Position numbers and translations under genes: made by a program
Shown here: piece by piece, positions 52,601 to 61,898 of the stretch
How positions within the stretch are numbered: the first letter of the stretch is position 1
How the letters are laid out: each line of letters begins with the position of its first letter
NCBI RefSeq assembly: GCF_021401125.1
Contig: NZ_JACBFQ010000005.1
Span: 62,001-126,000, forward strand
DNA length: 64,000 bases
Origin: Xanthobacter sp. NM-59
GTDB lineage: Bacteria; Pseudomonadota; Alphaproteobacteria; Rhizobiales; Xanthobacteraceae
Direction: 5' to 3'
Notes under the pieces: generated by a model
Databases searched by the model: none
Seen by the model: only the letters and a program-made list of their open reading frames with translations
Told to the model about the DNA's origin: nothing

Positions 52601-55015
52601 TTCACGCACGCGGTCGGAGAAAAGGGGCTTCACGCCGATGACGCTGCCGGCCGGCGCCACGGGCAGCACGATGGTGCGCTGAACGGCGCGGCCGCCCGCT
52701 TCCACGAGACGCACCAGCGTCTCCATCTCGAGCGGACGATCGGTGCGCGGCAGGTTGGCGGCGGAAATCTTGAGGCTCGCCTTGCCGCCGGCATCGGTGC
52801 GCGGCGCGTCGGCCACCGGCTGACGCTCGGGGAAGACATTGTCCTCACTGTTGCCGAAGCGATAGCCCTCGAAGCCCTTGCGGCTCTCCGCAATGCGCAC
52901 TTCCGTCTCGGCCTCCACATCGAGGCCGGCGGCGGGGGCACCGAACAGGAAGCGGCCTTCCAAAAGGATCTCCGCCGGACGGGTGCGCGAGACCTTCTCA
53001 TCCCTGGCAGACAGGGTGAATTCCACCCGATCCGGCACATAGTCCTCCACCAGGAAGCTCGCCTCGCCGATGGCGGGCAGCTTGGGATCGGTGAAGGCGC
53101 GCGCGCGCCAGGTGCCAGTCATGGCGCCCTTGAGCAAGGTGAGGTCCACGGTGCGCCCGCCGGCGGACTGGTCCGCCACCACGAGCCGGCGATCCTCCAC
53201 GCCATCCGGCCGCTGCAGCACCACGGTGAGCGGCACGCCGGTGGCCGCGCGGCCCTGCGCGTCGCGCAGCAATACGGTGAGATGCACCGTCTCGCCGGAA
53301 CGGTAGACACCGCGCTCGGGCGTCACGAAAGCGTCGAGGGCGCCGGGCGCCTCGCGGCCGGCCACGCCCCGGTCGGTGAGGTCGAAGGCCATCTCCTTGA
53401 GGGAGAGGAAGGCATAATCGCCGGCCTTGGTGCGTGCGATCACCACTTCCGGCTCGAGCCCCGCGGGCCCGCGCGACAGGCCGGGATCAAAGCGCACGAT
53501 GCCGTCGGCATCGGACCGCGCCTCCCCCAGCACCTCGTTGGACTTGGCGACGAGCTGCACCGTCGCGTCCGCCACCGGCTGCGCGGTGCCCAGGGCGCGC
53601 ACCATCACGTGCACCCCATCGAGCCCCGACAGAGCGGTGAGGCCGAGATCGGAGACGATGAACCACTGGGTGGCCTCGCTCCCATATTCATCATCGCCCA
53701 GCACCTGGTCGGGCTTGGCGGTCATCACATAGACGCCAGGCTCCAGCTTGCCGATGGCATCGGTGATGGGAACGGCCGTGGTCACGTCGCCATTGAGCGG
53801 GCTCTCGGTTTCCAGGATGCCGGAATAAACCGAGATGGCGGTGCCGGCCGCCATCTGCTCGCGCACATAGGAATCGATGTTCTGTCGGAACTCGCCCTGG
53901 ATGGCGGTGGGCACCAGCGCCCGATCACCGATGCGCAGGATGTTCACCTTCACCGCCCGGGTGTTCACCGAAACCAGGGGAACGCCCTTCTGCCCCGTGC
54001 GCGGCAGCACGTAATTGCGGCCGGTGAAATGCACGGACGGCGCGCGGTCGCGCACATAGAAGGAGAGCTCCACCGGCTTGCGCAGGCTCTCGCCATTGGC
54101 GGCCGGAACGCCGGGGCGCACGCGCAGCGTATAACGCTCGCCGTGCTTCAGGCCCTCCACGCAGATCTGGCGCGCCTCGGCGGTCACCGCCGGCTTCGTC
54201 AGCTCCGCCACCTGCACGAAGGGGGCGAAATCCGCGCCCGTGGCCAGATCGTCGGAAAACTGCACGCAGGCGCGCGGATTGGCCGAATCCGCCTCCACCG
54301 AATAGTCCACGAGGCGGAAGCCATGCTCCTCCCGCAGCTTCTCATAGAAAGCGCGCTCGGCAGGGGCGTCGCGCAGCTCCAGCGACGCTTTCATGGTCTC
54401 CAGCGCCGCATTCCACAGCCCGCGCGAGGCATAGAGCCGGCCGATGAGGCCCAGCGCATCCGCCTCCTGCGCCCGCGTGCCTGCGCGGCGATAGGAGATG
54501 TAGGCGGCGGCCAGCGCATTGTCGGTGAGGGCGCTCGCATTTTCGTCTTCAGTCGGCTTGATGGCCGCCAGCGAGCGGGCGAGCCGCAGCCACACGCCGG
54601 CATCCTGCGGCACCGCCAAGGCAAGGCTGCCGTATAGCGCGGCGGCCGAGCGGGCATCGTTGCGCTGGAAGGCCTGGTCCGCGTCACGCCGCGCACGGTC
54701 GAGGGGGATGGTGGGGGCGAACACCTCACGACGAAGGTACCGCTCATAGCGCTTGGCAGAGGTGACGAGATCCGCCCGCTGGAAGCTCTTCAGCGCCGCG
54801 GGCCGGGCCGGCGCGGGCGCGGTGGCGGGCGGCGTGGTCGCGGGAGCAGGTGCGGGAATGGGAGCCGGAGGCCGCGGCTGCGCCAGCGCGGGGCCAGAGG
54901 CCACCGCCAGCGCCAGCGCGCTCGCGCCCAGCACCCTCAGCGCACCGCTCGTACCCCGCGCGAGGAGATGGCGAGCGAGTTTCGTGGCAGCGCATGGCCC
55001 GAACGCGAATTTCAT
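49673..55015 (-). CDS. Bacterial alpha-2-macroglobulin (YfhM family)
   Basis: A 1780-residue secreted or periplasmic protease trap. It starts with a signal peptide (LGASALALAVASGPALAQ), then a Pro/Ala-rich linker, MG domains (ERGVYRSGETVHLTVLLRDA), the A2M domain (IPAFDGTVRLMAMAWSADKL) and the thioester motif CAEQ near residue 1330 (YPYGCAEQITSRALPLLSYN) followed by the alpha-helical thioester domain, and a receptor-like C-terminal domain (VDYLPAGFEIENPNL). An attacking protease would be covalently trapped. No lipobox Cys is seen, unlike E. coli YfhM. GGAGGGAC precedes ATG 55015. It is the first gene of an operon with pbpC. Confidence 0.95.
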   Translation of the reverse strand: MKFAFGPCAATKLARHLLARGTSGALRVLGASALALAVASGPALAQPRPPAPIPAPAPATTPPATAPAPARPAALKSFQRADLVTSAKRYERYLRREVFAPTIPLDRARRDADQAFQRNDARSAAALYGSLALAVPQDAGVWLRLARSLAAIKPTEDENASALTDNALAAAYISYRRAGTRAQEADALGLIGRLYASRGLWNAALETMKASLELRDAPAERAFYEKLREEHGFRLVDYSVEADSANPRACVQFSDDLATGADFAPFVQVAELTKPAVTAEARQICVEGLKHGERYTLRVRPGVPAANGESLRKPVELSFYVRDRAPSVHFTGRNYVLPRTGQKGVPLVSVNTRAVKVNILRIGDRALVPTAIQGEFRQNIDSYVREQMAAGTAISVYSGILETESPLNGDVTTAVPITDAIGKLEPGVYVMTAKPDQVLGDDEYGSEATQWFIVSDLGLTALSGLDGVHVMVRALGTAQPVADATVQLVAKSNEVLGEARSDADGIVRFDPGLSRGPAGLEPEVVIARTKAGDYAFLSLKEMAFDLTDRGVAGREAPGALDAFVTPERGVYRSGETVHLTVLLRDAQGRAATGVPLTVVLQRPDGVEDRRLVVADQSAGGRTVDLTLLKGAMTGTWRARAFTDPKLPAIGEASFLVEDYVPDRVEFTLSARDEKVSRTRPAEILLEGRFLFGAPAAGLDVEAETEVRIAESRKGFEGYRFGNSEDNVFPERQPVADAPRTDAGGKASLKISAANLPRTDRPLEMETLVRLVEAGGRAVQRTIVLPVAPAGSVIGVKPLFSDRVREGESANFDVAVVGVDDKPLAAPSLTWRLSKIETRYQWYKVGSSWDFEPVKVVTRVGEGRLATPADGPARLAVPTEYGRYRLDVTGDGLPLTSLAFESGFGGDGTADTPDKLELTLDRPAFSTGDNLEATITARTAGTATVMVVNEGLLAQKVVPVSPGANKVSFKVAENWGPGAYLVAFLHRPLDVAAGRMPGRAIGLAWFSVNRDARTLKVELSPPGEMRPDQTLAVPVRISGIEPGAKAFVTVAAVDVGILNLTGFKPPAPDAVIFGQRRLSPEIRDLYGMLIDGMQGNAGRLRSGGDGGEAALQASPPTQAPLALFSGIVPVATDGTALVSFPIPAFDGTVRLMAMAWSADKLGHGSTDVVVRDKVVVLATLPRFLASGDRSTLTVDLANVEAPAGTYRLDVTATGAAAIPQPAGEVTLAEKQRTALRLAVDGKSVGPATIDVKLTGQGVEILRSFALNVRPAYPQIERRTVRTLAPGESLTLSKALLGDVLPGTGSVAVSVTPNSTIDVPALLAALDRYPYGCAEQITSRALPLLSYNDLSALVGRVPDPGADGRIRDSVTRLMARQGSDGSFGLWSAGGEDTWLDAYVADFLTRAKEKGFAVPEQAFNLALDRLRNTVNLAGAEMQSGSEGLAYALYVLARNGRAPLGDLRYIADTRLKNLTGPLAQGQVAAALALLGDRTRAERVFNVALEGLPATPADPQAGRADFGSVLRDAAALTVLAREAGMEKYADIALARVDAARTRTERTSTQENAWLILAATSLVNSAKAMALDVDGAAQSGVFGRTLSRADLERAPLTVRNSGPEPVKVVVSINGAPVAPEPAIARGFELERRYYTLDGKPADPSKATQNQRFAVVLKVNETESALADILLVDYLPAGFEIENPNLVQGGEDGAFAWLDETSETSHVEFRDDRFVAAVTRQEGDDPFVVAYVVRAVSPGRYAHPPAVVEDMYRPDRFARTGSGTVEVAPAK

Positions 55016-55333
55016 GGGTCCCCTCCCCGATGCCGGGCATCGTGGCTGTGGGGGCGTCACATTCGGGCGGTGAGCCTTCCGGTGCGTCGGCCCTGGCGGG
55101 CGACCTCCGGGCACATGGGCTTCCGCGCAACGCGACACACCCTCATGTCAACAGAAACGGCTCACGGCCGCCGGTCCCTCGGCTTGCGCGACAGGCCCGG
55201 CCTCACCCTGCGTCGACATCTAGACGCAAGCCATGGGCCTCGCCAAGGGTAAATCTGAGACGTGCGGGAGCCGGCGTCGTCCGGCCGGCACAGGCGTGAA
55301 AAGCGCAGCCGGCTTCGGGAGGTAGCCGCCGCC
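55016..55333 (-). other. Upstream region of the alpha-2-macroglobulin gene
   Basis: About 320 bp between the glycosyltransferase gene and the alpha-2-macroglobulin gene, both on the minus strand. No gene or hairpin terminator stands out. It presumably holds the promoter of the macroglobulin-pbpC operon. Confidence 0.35.
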
Positions 55334-55921
55334 TCAGCCCTTCTCCGGCAGCAGCACATGAACCCGCAGCAGATGCACATGGCGCCGGCCGATGCGGGCC
55401 ACCAACCGCCGCTCGGCCTTCACCCCGGAGGGATGGCCGCCCAGGCGCTCATAATGCTTGCGGGAGATCAGCAGGCCCTGCCCGGCATTGGGCATGCCCA
55501 GCAAAGCCAGGCGCGCGGCCGCCACCGCCTCGCCCAGGCGCGGGCGCAGGCCGTAGCCGTCCACCGCCAGCCGGAAGGTGGCGGCAAGGCGATCCGCCTG
55601 CCCCCGCCGCTCCGCGGTCTCGATGAAATTGGCCACCTCGCGCGCCCACCCCTCCTCGAGGAACGAGCGCGGCGACAGAAACAGCAGCCAGCGCCCGCGC
55701 GCCTGCGCGGCGCCCTGGCGCAGGCGCACGCCCACGTCGCTCACGGAATGGAGAAAGGTGCAACCGGCCGCATCGGCAATGGCCGCCGTGTCGTCGGTGG
55801 ACCCACTGTCCACCAGCGTCACGTCCCGCAGGACACCGGCAGTCACGCCCTGCACCAGCGCCGAGAGCACCGGTACCAGCTGACGTTCCGAATTCTGAGT
55901 GGCGATCACCACGGACAGCAA
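55334..55921 (-). CDS. Short family 2 glycosyltransferase
   Basis: A 195-residue protein of the GT-A fold: LSVVIATQNSERQLVPVLSA and LVDSGSTDDTAAIADAAGCT (nucleotide-sugar site), GAAQARGRWLLFLSPRSFLE replacing the usual DxD-containing stretch with LSPRS, and a C-terminal GLLISRKHYERLGG where family members recognise the acceptor. The loss of the DxD metal motif and its short length suggest reduced or altered activity. It stands alone, divergent from the hydrolase gene at 56153. Confidence 0.8.
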   Translation of the reverse strand: MLSVVIATQNSERQLVPVLSALVQGVTAGVLRDVTLVDSGSTDDTAAIADAAGCTFLHSVSDVGVRLRQGAAQARGRWLLFLSPRSFLEEGWAREVANFIETAERRGQADRLAATFRLAVDGYGLRPRLGEAVAAARLALLGMPNAGQGLLISRKHYERLGGHPSGVKAERRLVARIGRRHVHLLRVHVLLPEKG

Positions 55922-56152
55922 AGGGCCAACGCTCCCGCATTTTTGTGACAGCTATACCGCCGCTGCGCTGCAACGTCGATTCCGCAATGCACGCAAGGGG
56001 CAAGGCGCCCCACTGCAACCCTGGCGATCATCGCCGCCTCGCGCGGCGCTTGAGGCGCGTGCCGCCAGCACTTTCCCCTTCCCTGCGGATGTGGCAAGCG
56101 GGGACTTCGACTTTTTCAGGCCCCGCGGCCCCGCCCACGCCGGACACAGCAG

Positions 56153-56704
56153 ATGAAATCCTCCGATGTCGCCCTTCTCATCGTTCCCGGCTGGAAGGGC
56201 TCGGATGCCGACCATTGGCAGAGCCGCTGGGAAAGCCGCCTCTCCACCGCCCGGCGCGTGGAGCAGGACGACTTCGCGCAGCCGGATCGCGGGGCGTGGG
56301 TCGAAAAGCTGTGCGCGGCGGTGGCGGCGGCGGACAAGCCCGTGGTGCTGGTGGCGCACTCCCTCGGCGTGCCGACGGTGATCCATGCGGCGCCGAGCCT
56401 GCCGGCCGGCAAGGTGGCAGGCGCCTTCCTGGTCGCCCCGCCGGACCTCGACGCCGCGCCCCTCAACCCGCTGTTCGGCTCGTTCGCCCCCATCCCCCGC
56501 GCACCCCTGCCCTTTCCGGCGCTCGTGGTGGCGAGCCGGAACGATCCCTATTGCCCCTATCCCCACTCGCAGGAGCTGGCGGCGGCCTGGGGCGCCGAGC
56601 TGCTGGACGCGGGCGAGGCCGGCCATATCAACCCGGACGCCGGCTTCGGCCCATGGCCGGAAGGCTCCATGCGGCTCTTGGGCTTTCTGCGCGCCCTGGG
56701 CTGA
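56153..56704 (+). CDS. RBBP9/YdeN-family alpha/beta hydrolase
   Basis: A 183-residue serine hydrolase: LIVPGWKGSDADHWQSRWES (family motif around GxxGSxxxHWQ), nucleophile Ser in VLVAHSLGVPTVIH, acid Asp in VVASRNDPYCPY and His in AGHINPDAGFGPWPEG. The GHINxxxGFGxWP ending is typical of RBBP9/YdeN. The substrate is unknown. It is followed by a lipoprotein gene on the same strand. Confidence 0.9.
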   Translation: MKSSDVALLIVPGWKGSDADHWQSRWESRLSTARRVEQDDFAQPDRGAWVEKLCAAVAAADKPVVLVAHSLGVPTVIHAAPSLPAGKVAGAFLVAPPDLDAAPLNPLFGSFAPIPRAPLPFPALVVASRNDPYCPYPHSQELAAAWGAELLDAGEAGHINPDAGFGPWPEGSMRLLGFLRALG

Positions 56705-56800
56705 GCATTCACCTTGTTAACAGCCCCTTAACCGTTTTTGTGGACCGCGCCGCCTTTTGCCGCTACCTCTTTGCGGATCAAGCATCACGCGAGAGCCGCC

Positions 56801-57538
56801 ATGCGGGAATCACAGGCACCGGCCACGGTTGGACAGGTCGGCAAGCGTAGCATTGCCGGTTTTTCGGCCAGCGTCCTGTTTCGGACCAGCATTCTGTTGA
56901 CGAGCCTTGCGCTCGCCGCATGCCAGACGGACGGTAGCGGGATGGCCTCCGCCAATGGCGGCCTTTCCTTCGTCTCCATTGACGGGCCGCCCAAGCCCAC
57001 CTTTGAGAAGCTGGTGAACGAGCTCTCCTCGGAGGCGCAGAGCCGGCAGGTGAAGGTGGCCTCCCGCGATGATGCTGGCGCCTACAAGGTGAAGGGCTAT
57101 CTCTCCATGCATGTGGAACGGGGCAAGGCCTCGGTGGCCTATGCCTGGGACGTTTATGACGCCAACAAGACCCGCGTCGCCCGCATCACCGGCGAGGAAA
57201 ACGCCGGTCCGGTGAAGGGCTCGGCGACCTGGGCGGCCTGCAACGACGCGGTTTTGGCGAAGATCGCGGACCGCTCCATGGCTGATCTTTCCCAGGCGCT
57301 GGGGGTCGGCGGCACCGCGCCCGCGGCGAGCCAGCCGGCGGTGGCCGCCGTGGCTTCCAGCCGCGATGACGCCGGGCCGGCGGCGGCTGAAGAAGCCAAG
57401 CCCGCCGCGGCGCAGGAGGCCCCGGCAAGCGCGCCCGCGGAAGCGCCGGCCGCGGCCCCGGAAACCCCCGCCGATGGCAGTGGCCAGGTCGCCTCTCTGG
57501 GGGCGGCGACCCCCGCCCTCGCCTATGCGGCCAACTGA
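56801..57538 (+). CDS. Putative lipoprotein with Ala/Pro-rich tail
   Basis: A 245-residue protein. After a 25-residue basic start it has a hydrophobic segment ending in the lipobox LALAAC (TSILLTSLALAACQTDGSGM), so it should be lipidated at that Cys. The folded part (about residues 55-170) includes FEKLVNELSSEAQSRQVKVA, YKVKGYLSMHVERGKASVAY and AWDVYDANKTRVARITGEEN. The pattern suggests a small beta-rich envelope domain. The last 60 residues are Ala/Pro/Glu low complexity. I start at the ATG at 56801; an upstream start lacks support. Confidence 0.75.
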   Translation: MRESQAPATVGQVGKRSIAGFSASVLFRTSILLTSLALAACQTDGSGMASANGGLSFVSIDGPPKPTFEKLVNELSSEAQSRQVKVASRDDAGAYKVKGYLSMHVERGKASVAYAWDVYDANKTRVARITGEENAGPVKGSATWAACNDAVLAKIADRSMADLSQALGVGGTAPAASQPAVAAVASSRDDAGPAAAEEAKPAAAQEAPASAPAEAPAAAPETPADGSGQVASLGAATPALAYAAN

Positions 57539-57640
57539 GCCGCGTCTTTACAAGGTCCCGCGCGGGCGCCTATCAGAGCCTCCCAGCCTCAACAACCCGC
57601 CGTGCGGGTGGAGCGTCAGATGTCAGCGGAGAACGGTCCT

Positions 57641-58573
57641 ATGAAGCTCGTCGCGGGGAATTCCAACCGCGCGCTGGCGGAAGCTATTGCCGCCTATCTC
57701 GCCATCCCCCTGACCAAGGCGGTGGTGCGGCGCTTCGCGGACATGGAAATCTTCGTCGAGATCCAGGAGAATGTGCGCGGCCAGGATGCGTTCGTGGTGC
57801 AGTCCACGTCGTTTCCCACCAACGACCATCTCATGGAGCTGCTGATTATCATCGACGCGCTGCGCCGCGCCTCGGCCAAGCGCATTACCGCCGTGGTGCC
57901 CTATTTCGGCTATGCCCGACAGGATCGCAAACCCGGCCCGCGCACGCCCATCTCGGCCAAGCTGGTGGCCAACCTCATCACCCACGCCGGCGCCGACCGC
58001 GTGATGACCATGGATCTCCATGCCGGGCAGATCCAGGGCTTCTTCGACATCCCCACCGACAACCTCTATTCCGCGCCGGTGATGGTGCGGGACATCAAGG
58101 AACGGTTCGAACTGTCGAACCTCATGGTGGTTTCGCCCGACGTGGGCGGCGTGGTGCGCGCCCGCGCTTTGGCCAAACGCATCGACGCCCCCCTCGCCAT
58201 CGTCGACAAGCGCCGCGAGCGCCCCGGCGAGAGCGAGGTGATGAACGTTATCGGCGACGTGAAGGGCCGGCGCTGCATCCTGGTGGACGATATCGTGGAT
58301 TCCGGCGGCACCCTGGTGAACGCCGCCGATGCCCTGCTGGCCCGCGGCGCCAGCGAAGTGCATGCCTACATCACCCATGGGGTGCTCTCCGGCGGCGCGG
58401 TGGCGCGCATCACCGCATCCAAGCTCAAGGAATTGGTGATCACCGATTCCATCCAGCCCACCGAGGCGGTGCGCGTGGCGCGCAACATCCGCGTCCTGTC
58501 CGTTGCCACCCTCATGGGCGAGGCCATCGCGCGCACGGCGCACGAAGAATCGGTCTCCAGCCTTTTCGACTGA
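57641..58573 (+). CDS. prs: Ribose-phosphate pyrophosphokinase
   Basis: A 310-residue class I PRPP synthetase that makes PRPP from ribose 5-phosphate and ATP for nucleotide, His and Trp synthesis. Visible motifs are the N-terminal [39 protein letters not shown], the flexible ATP loop [40 protein letters not shown], and the PRPP-binding loop [16 protein letters not shown] use ATG 57641 where homology starts; ATG 57620 (MSAENGP) is an alternative. It stands alone. Confidence 0.96.
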   Translation: MKLVAGNSNRALAEAIAAYLAIPLTKAVVRRFADMEIFVEIQENVRGQDAFVVQSTSFPTNDHLMELLIIIDALRRASAKRITAVVPYFGYARQDRKPGPRTPISAKLVANLITHAGADRVMTMDLHAGQIQGFFDIPTDNLYSAPVMVRDIKERFELSNLMVVSPDVGGVVRARALAKRIDAPLAIVDKRRERPGESEVMNVIGDVKGRRCILVDDIVDSGGTLVNAADALLARGASEVHAYITHGVLSGGAVARITASKLKELVITDSIQPTEAVRVARNIRVLSVATLMGEAIARTAHEESVSSLFD

Positions 58574-58624
58574 GCGGCCACGGGCCAAGATTGACCTTGG
58601 GGGAGTAGTTTAGAATTCCTCCAA

Positions 58625-58642
58625 GTGTCATCCGTGGGTCAC
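58625..58642 (+). promoter_or_regulatory. Candidate PHO box
   Basis: Two half-sites, TGTCAT (58626-58631) and GGTCAC (58637-58642), are spaced 11 bp apart, as in the PhoB-binding direct repeat. They lie 48 bp before the start of the secreted phosphoesterase gene, a typical Pho-regulon target. The second half-site is imperfect. Confidence 0.4.
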
Positions 58643-58689
58643 GCAGGATGTGGAGGGTGCGGCGTCTTCGATCAGATGGCAGCCCTTCC

Positions 58690-60057
58690 ATGCGTCTCCG
58701 CACCTTGGCCCTCGCATCCACCGCCTTTGTCCTCCTGGCCAGCCCCCATGCGGGCGCGGCCGAGCCCCCGGCGCCGAAGCCGGGCCTCGACAAGGTGGGG
58801 CACATCGTCGTGCTGTTCCTGGAGAACCGCAGCTTCGACAACATCTATGGCCTGTTCCCGGGCGCCAACGGCATCGCCAATGCAGGCGCAAGCGCGACCC
58901 AGACCGACCGCGACGGCAAGCCCTATGACCAGCTTCCCCTGGTCATGAACGTGAACATCAAGCCGCCGGTGGTGGACAACCGCTTCCCCGACAACCTGCC
59001 GAACAAGCCGTTCCGCGCCGACGCCTATGCCGGCCTCGAGCAGACCACGGGCGATCTGGTGCACCGCTTTTACCAGCAGCAGGAACAGATCAACGGCGGC
59101 AAGATGGACCGGTTCGCGGCCATCTCCGATGCCGGCGGCCTGACCATGAGCTATTATGACGGCTCGCGCCTGCCCCTGTGGCGCTATGCGCAGAAGTACA
59201 CGCTGGCGGACAATTTCTTCCACGCGGCGTTTGGCGGCTCGTTCCTGAACCATATGTATCTGGTGTGCGCCTGCACGCCCGAATTCAAGAACGCGCCCGA
59301 GGGCATCCGCGCCCAGCTCAACCCCGACGGCACGCTCAAGAAGGATGGCGCGCTCACCCCTGACGGCTATGCGGTGAACACCATCTATTCCAGCTACATG
59401 CCGCGCCCCGCCTCCGCCAACGACCCGGCCAAGCTCCTGCCGCCCATGGAAGAGCCCACCATCGGCGATCGCCTGACCGAGAAGGGCGTGAACTGGGCGT
59501 GGTATTCGGGCGGCTGGAACGACGCCATTGCCGGCCACCCGGACATGTCGTTCCAGTTCCACCACCAGCCCTTCGCCTATTTCAAGGCCTATGGCGACGG
59601 CACGCAGGCCCGCGCCACCCACCTGAAGGACGGAGTGGACTTCATCGAGGCCATCAACAACGGCACCCTGCCGCCGGTGTCCTTCTACAAGCCCATCGGC
59701 GTCGCCAACGAGCACCCCGGCTACACCAGCGTGCTGGCCGGCGACCGCCAGGCGGCCGACATCATCTCCCTGATCGAGCGTAGCCCCATCTGGAAGGACA
59801 CGGTCGTCATCGTCACCTATGACGAGAATGGCGGTCTCTGGGACCATGTGGCCCCGCCCAAGGGGGACCGCTGGGGCCCGGGCATGCGCATTCCCACTTT
59901 GGTGATCTCCCCCTTCGCCAAGAAGGGGTTCGTGGACCATACCGAGTATGACACCACGTCGGTGCTGAAGCTGATCGAGACCCGCCATGGCCTGAAGCCG
60001 CTGGCGGAGCGCGACGCTAAGGCCAACGACCTCACCAACGCGCTCGAGCTCAACTGA
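58690..60057 (+). CDS. Secreted phosphoesterase (acid phosphatase / phospholipase C superfamily)
   Basis: A 455-residue exported protein with a Sec signal ([20 protein letters not shown]). The core belongs to the phosphoesterase family that includes AcpA and non-specific phospholipases [21 protein letters not shown] (metal-binding Glu-Asn, nucleophile region), [33 protein letters not shown]-type His-rich stretch, [20 protein letters not shown] (metal-binding Asp-Glu and His) and [20 protein letters not shown]. It releases phosphate from organic esters in the periplasm or outside. A candidate PHO box lies upstream. It overlaps the convergent LysR gene by 8 bp. Confidence 0.9.
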   Translation: MRLRTLALASTAFVLLASPHAGAAEPPAPKPGLDKVGHIVVLFLENRSFDNIYGLFPGANGIANAGASATQTDRDGKPYDQLPLVMNVNIKPPVVDNRFPDNLPNKPFRADAYAGLEQTTGDLVHRFYQQQEQINGGKMDRFAAISDAGGLTMSYYDGSRLPLWRYAQKYTLADNFFHAAFGGSFLNHMYLVCACTPEFKNAPEGIRAQLNPDGTLKKDGALTPDGYAVNTIYSSYMPRPASANDPAKLLPPMEEPTIGDRLTEKGVNWAWYSGGWNDAIAGHPDMSFQFHHQPFAYFKAYGDGTQARATHLKDGVDFIEAINNGTLPPVSFYKPIGVANEHPGYTSVLAGDRQAADIISLIERSPIWKDTVVIVTYDENGGLWDHVAPPKGDRWGPGMRIPTLVISPFAKKGFVDHTEYDTTSVLKLIETRHGLKPLAERDAKANDLTNALELN

Positions 60058-60997
60058 CGCGCCCGGCGGCCCCCGCCCAGGGCGCCGCCGCCAGCCGCGC
60101 GGCCAGGAAATCCACCACCGCCGTCACCCGGGCCGGGCGCAGGCCGCCGGGTGGCAGCACAATGTTCAGCGCCAAGTCCGGCATGGACCAGCCGGGCAAA
60201 GCCGGCTCCAGCCGGCCGGCCGCAAGATCCTGCCACACCATGAATTCCGGCTGCACCGCCAGGCCCTGGCCCGCCAGGAGCATGGGGGTAAGCGCATCCG
60301 CATTGTTGGCGCGAAGGGGCCCCTTGGGCATCACCGTCGCCACTTCGCCGGCGGCGTTCTCGAAACGCCAGCGGTCCGGCACCGGCAGGTAGGCATAGCC
60401 GAGGCACGCATGGGCCTCGAGATCGCGCGGATGGGCCGGGCGGCCTTGGCGCGCGAAATAGTCCGGTGCCCCCACCAAAATGCGCCGCACCGAGCAGATG
60501 CGCCGCGCCTTCAGGCTGGATGAAGGCAGCACCGCGATGCGCAGGGCAAGGTCAAAGCCCTCCCCCACCAGATCCACCACCGCGTCGCTCAGGTGCAGGT
60601 CCACCGACAGCTTCGGGAAGAGCTCGAGCAGCTCCGGCAGCAGCGGCGCCAGATGGCGCAGGCCAAACGACATGGGCGCCGCCAGCCGCACCACCCCATG
60701 GGGCTCCACCGATTGGGACACCGCCTCGGCCTCCGCCGCCTCCGCCTCGGCCAGCAGCCGCGTGGCGCTCTCGGCGGCCGCCCGGCCGGCGGCGGTAAGG
60801 GAGAGGCGACGGGCCGTGCGGTGCATCAGTCGCGTGCCCAGCCGCTCTTCCAGCCGGCTGATGGCCTTGGACACGGTGGCCTTGGACACGCCGAGCTCGG
60901 CGGCGGCGCGCGCGAAGGAGCCCGCCTCCACGACCTTGGCGAAGATGGCCCAGCCTTCCAGGTCCGGCAGGCGATGTGGTGCAGAAATGGAAACCAT
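60050..60997 (-). CDS. LysR-family transcriptional regulator
   Basis: A 315-residue regulator with an N-terminal winged helix ([56 protein letters not shown]) and a LysR substrate-binding domain ([20 protein letters not shown] onward). It belongs to the group that commonly regulates a divergent pirin gene. I start at [11 protein letters not shown]; an upstream in-frame ATG at 61057 would reach across the operator region. It is divergent from the pirin gene at 61107. Confidence 0.92.
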   Translation of the reverse strand: MVSISAPHRLPDLEGWAIFAKVVEAGSFARAAAELGVSKATVSKAISRLEERLGTRLMHRTARRLSLTAAGRAAAESATRLLAEAEAAEAEAVSQSVEPHGVVRLAAPMSFGLRHLAPLLPELLELFPKLSVDLHLSDAVVDLVGEGFDLALRIAVLPSSSLKARRICSVRRILVGAPDYFARQGRPAHPRDLEAHACLGYAYLPVPDRWRFENAAGEVATVMPKGPLRANNADALTPMLLAGQGLAVQPEFMVWQDLAAGRLEPALPGWSMPDLALNIVLPPGGLRPARVTAVVDFLAARLAAAPWAGAAGRVS

Positions 60998-61016
60998 GAA
61001 TTTCCATTGTTTCCAT
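60987..61016. promoter_or_regulatory. Candidate LysR operator in the lysR-pirin intergenic region
   Basis: ATGGAAA (60987-60993) and TTTCCAT (61001-61007) form a perfect inverted repeat with 7-bp spacing. A second TTTCCAT follows at 61010-61016. The cluster covers the lysR start codon and the promoter side of the pirin gene, a typical place for LysR autoregulation. Confidence 0.45.
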
Positions 61017-61106
61017 TTTTCGCCCCACTGTCCAATGCCATATTCGGCGCAGTCCAAACACGGACACCGAACGACCCGTCAGCAAACGGGCGGAGAGGAG
61101 TTCACC

Positions 61107-61805
61107 ATGATCGAACTGCGTCCCTTTGACCGCCTGGGCGGCGCCGACCACGGCTGGCTCGACACCAAGCACCATTTCTCCTTCGCCGATTATTACGATC
61201 CGGACCGCATCCACTGGGGCAATCTGCGTGTGTGGAACGATGATGAGATCGCACCCGGCACCGGCTTTCCGCTCCATCCCCATCGCGACATGGAGATCAT
61301 CACCTATGTGCGCGACGGGGCCATCACCCACCAGGACGACCACGGCAATCGCGGCCGCACGGAAGCGGGCGACGTGCAGGTGATGAGCGCCGGCACCGGC
61401 ATCCGCCACTCCGAGTACAATCTGGAGAAGGGTCTCACCAAGATCTTCCAGATCTGGATCATCCCAGAGGAGCGCGGCGGTGCGCCCCGCTGGGCCGCCC
61501 AGCCCTTCCCCAAGGGCGAGCGCGCCGGCCGCTTCGTCACCCTGGCCAGCGGCCGCAAGGGCGATGAGGATGCGCTGATGATCCGCGCCGATGCGCGCCT
61601 TGTGGCCGCCACCCTCAAGGCCGGCGACAGCGCGACCTATGCGGCCGATCCGGGCCGCCACCTTTATCTCGTCACCGCCCGTGGCGCGGTGGAGGTGAAC
61701 GGCGCGCGCGTCGGCGAGCGTGACGGCGCCGCCATCCGCGACGAAGCGCAGGTGACCGTGAAGGCCCTGGAAGACGCCGAGGTGATCCTGGTGGACGCGG
61801 CCTGA
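61107..61805 (+). CDS. Pirin family protein (YhhW-like quercetinase type)
   Basis: A 232-residue bicupin. The N-terminal cupin has the metal ligands in FPLHPHRDMEIITYVRDGAI (His-x-His) and VQVMSAGTGIRHSEYN (Glu/His), and HHFSFADYYDPDRIHWGNLR is the pirin signature. Bacterial homologues such as YhhW dioxygenate quercetin; other pirins are redox sensors. GGAGAGGAG precedes ATG. It is divergent from lysR, so it is probably its regulated target. Confidence 0.93.
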   Translation: MIELRPFDRLGGADHGWLDTKHHFSFADYYDPDRIHWGNLRVWNDDEIAPGTGFPLHPHRDMEIITYVRDGAITHQDDHGNRGRTEAGDVQVMSAGTGIRHSEYNLEKGLTKIFQIWIIPEERGGAPRWAAQPFPKGERAGRFVTLASGRKGDEDALMIRADARLVAATLKAGDSATYAADPGRHLYLVTARGAVEVNGARVGERDGAAIRDEAQVTVKALEDAEVILVDAA

Positions 61806-61835
61806 GCGGCTTCCACGGTCATCCCCTGACATGCG

Positions 61836-61871
61836 AACAGGCCGCCCCGCTTCCCGCCGGGCGGCCTGTTT
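61836..61871. terminator. Hairpin between convergent pirin and dctA genes
   Basis: A perfect 12-bp stem AACAGGCCGCCC/GGGCGGCCTGTT with an 11-nt loop, 30 bp after the pirin stop and 28 bp before the dctA stop. The plus-strand exit is TTTGCT. It is probably a bidirectional terminator. Confidence 0.7.
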
Positions 61872-61898
61872 GCTGCTGGCCGAAAGGGTGCGGCCCGA

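Noticed and set aside
52061-54637. An 858-codon plus-strand frame opposite the alpha-2-macroglobulin gene, His/Gly/Arg-rich
   Set aside because: The composition is typical of an antisense shadow, and the minus strand carries a clear macroglobulin with a thioester motif.
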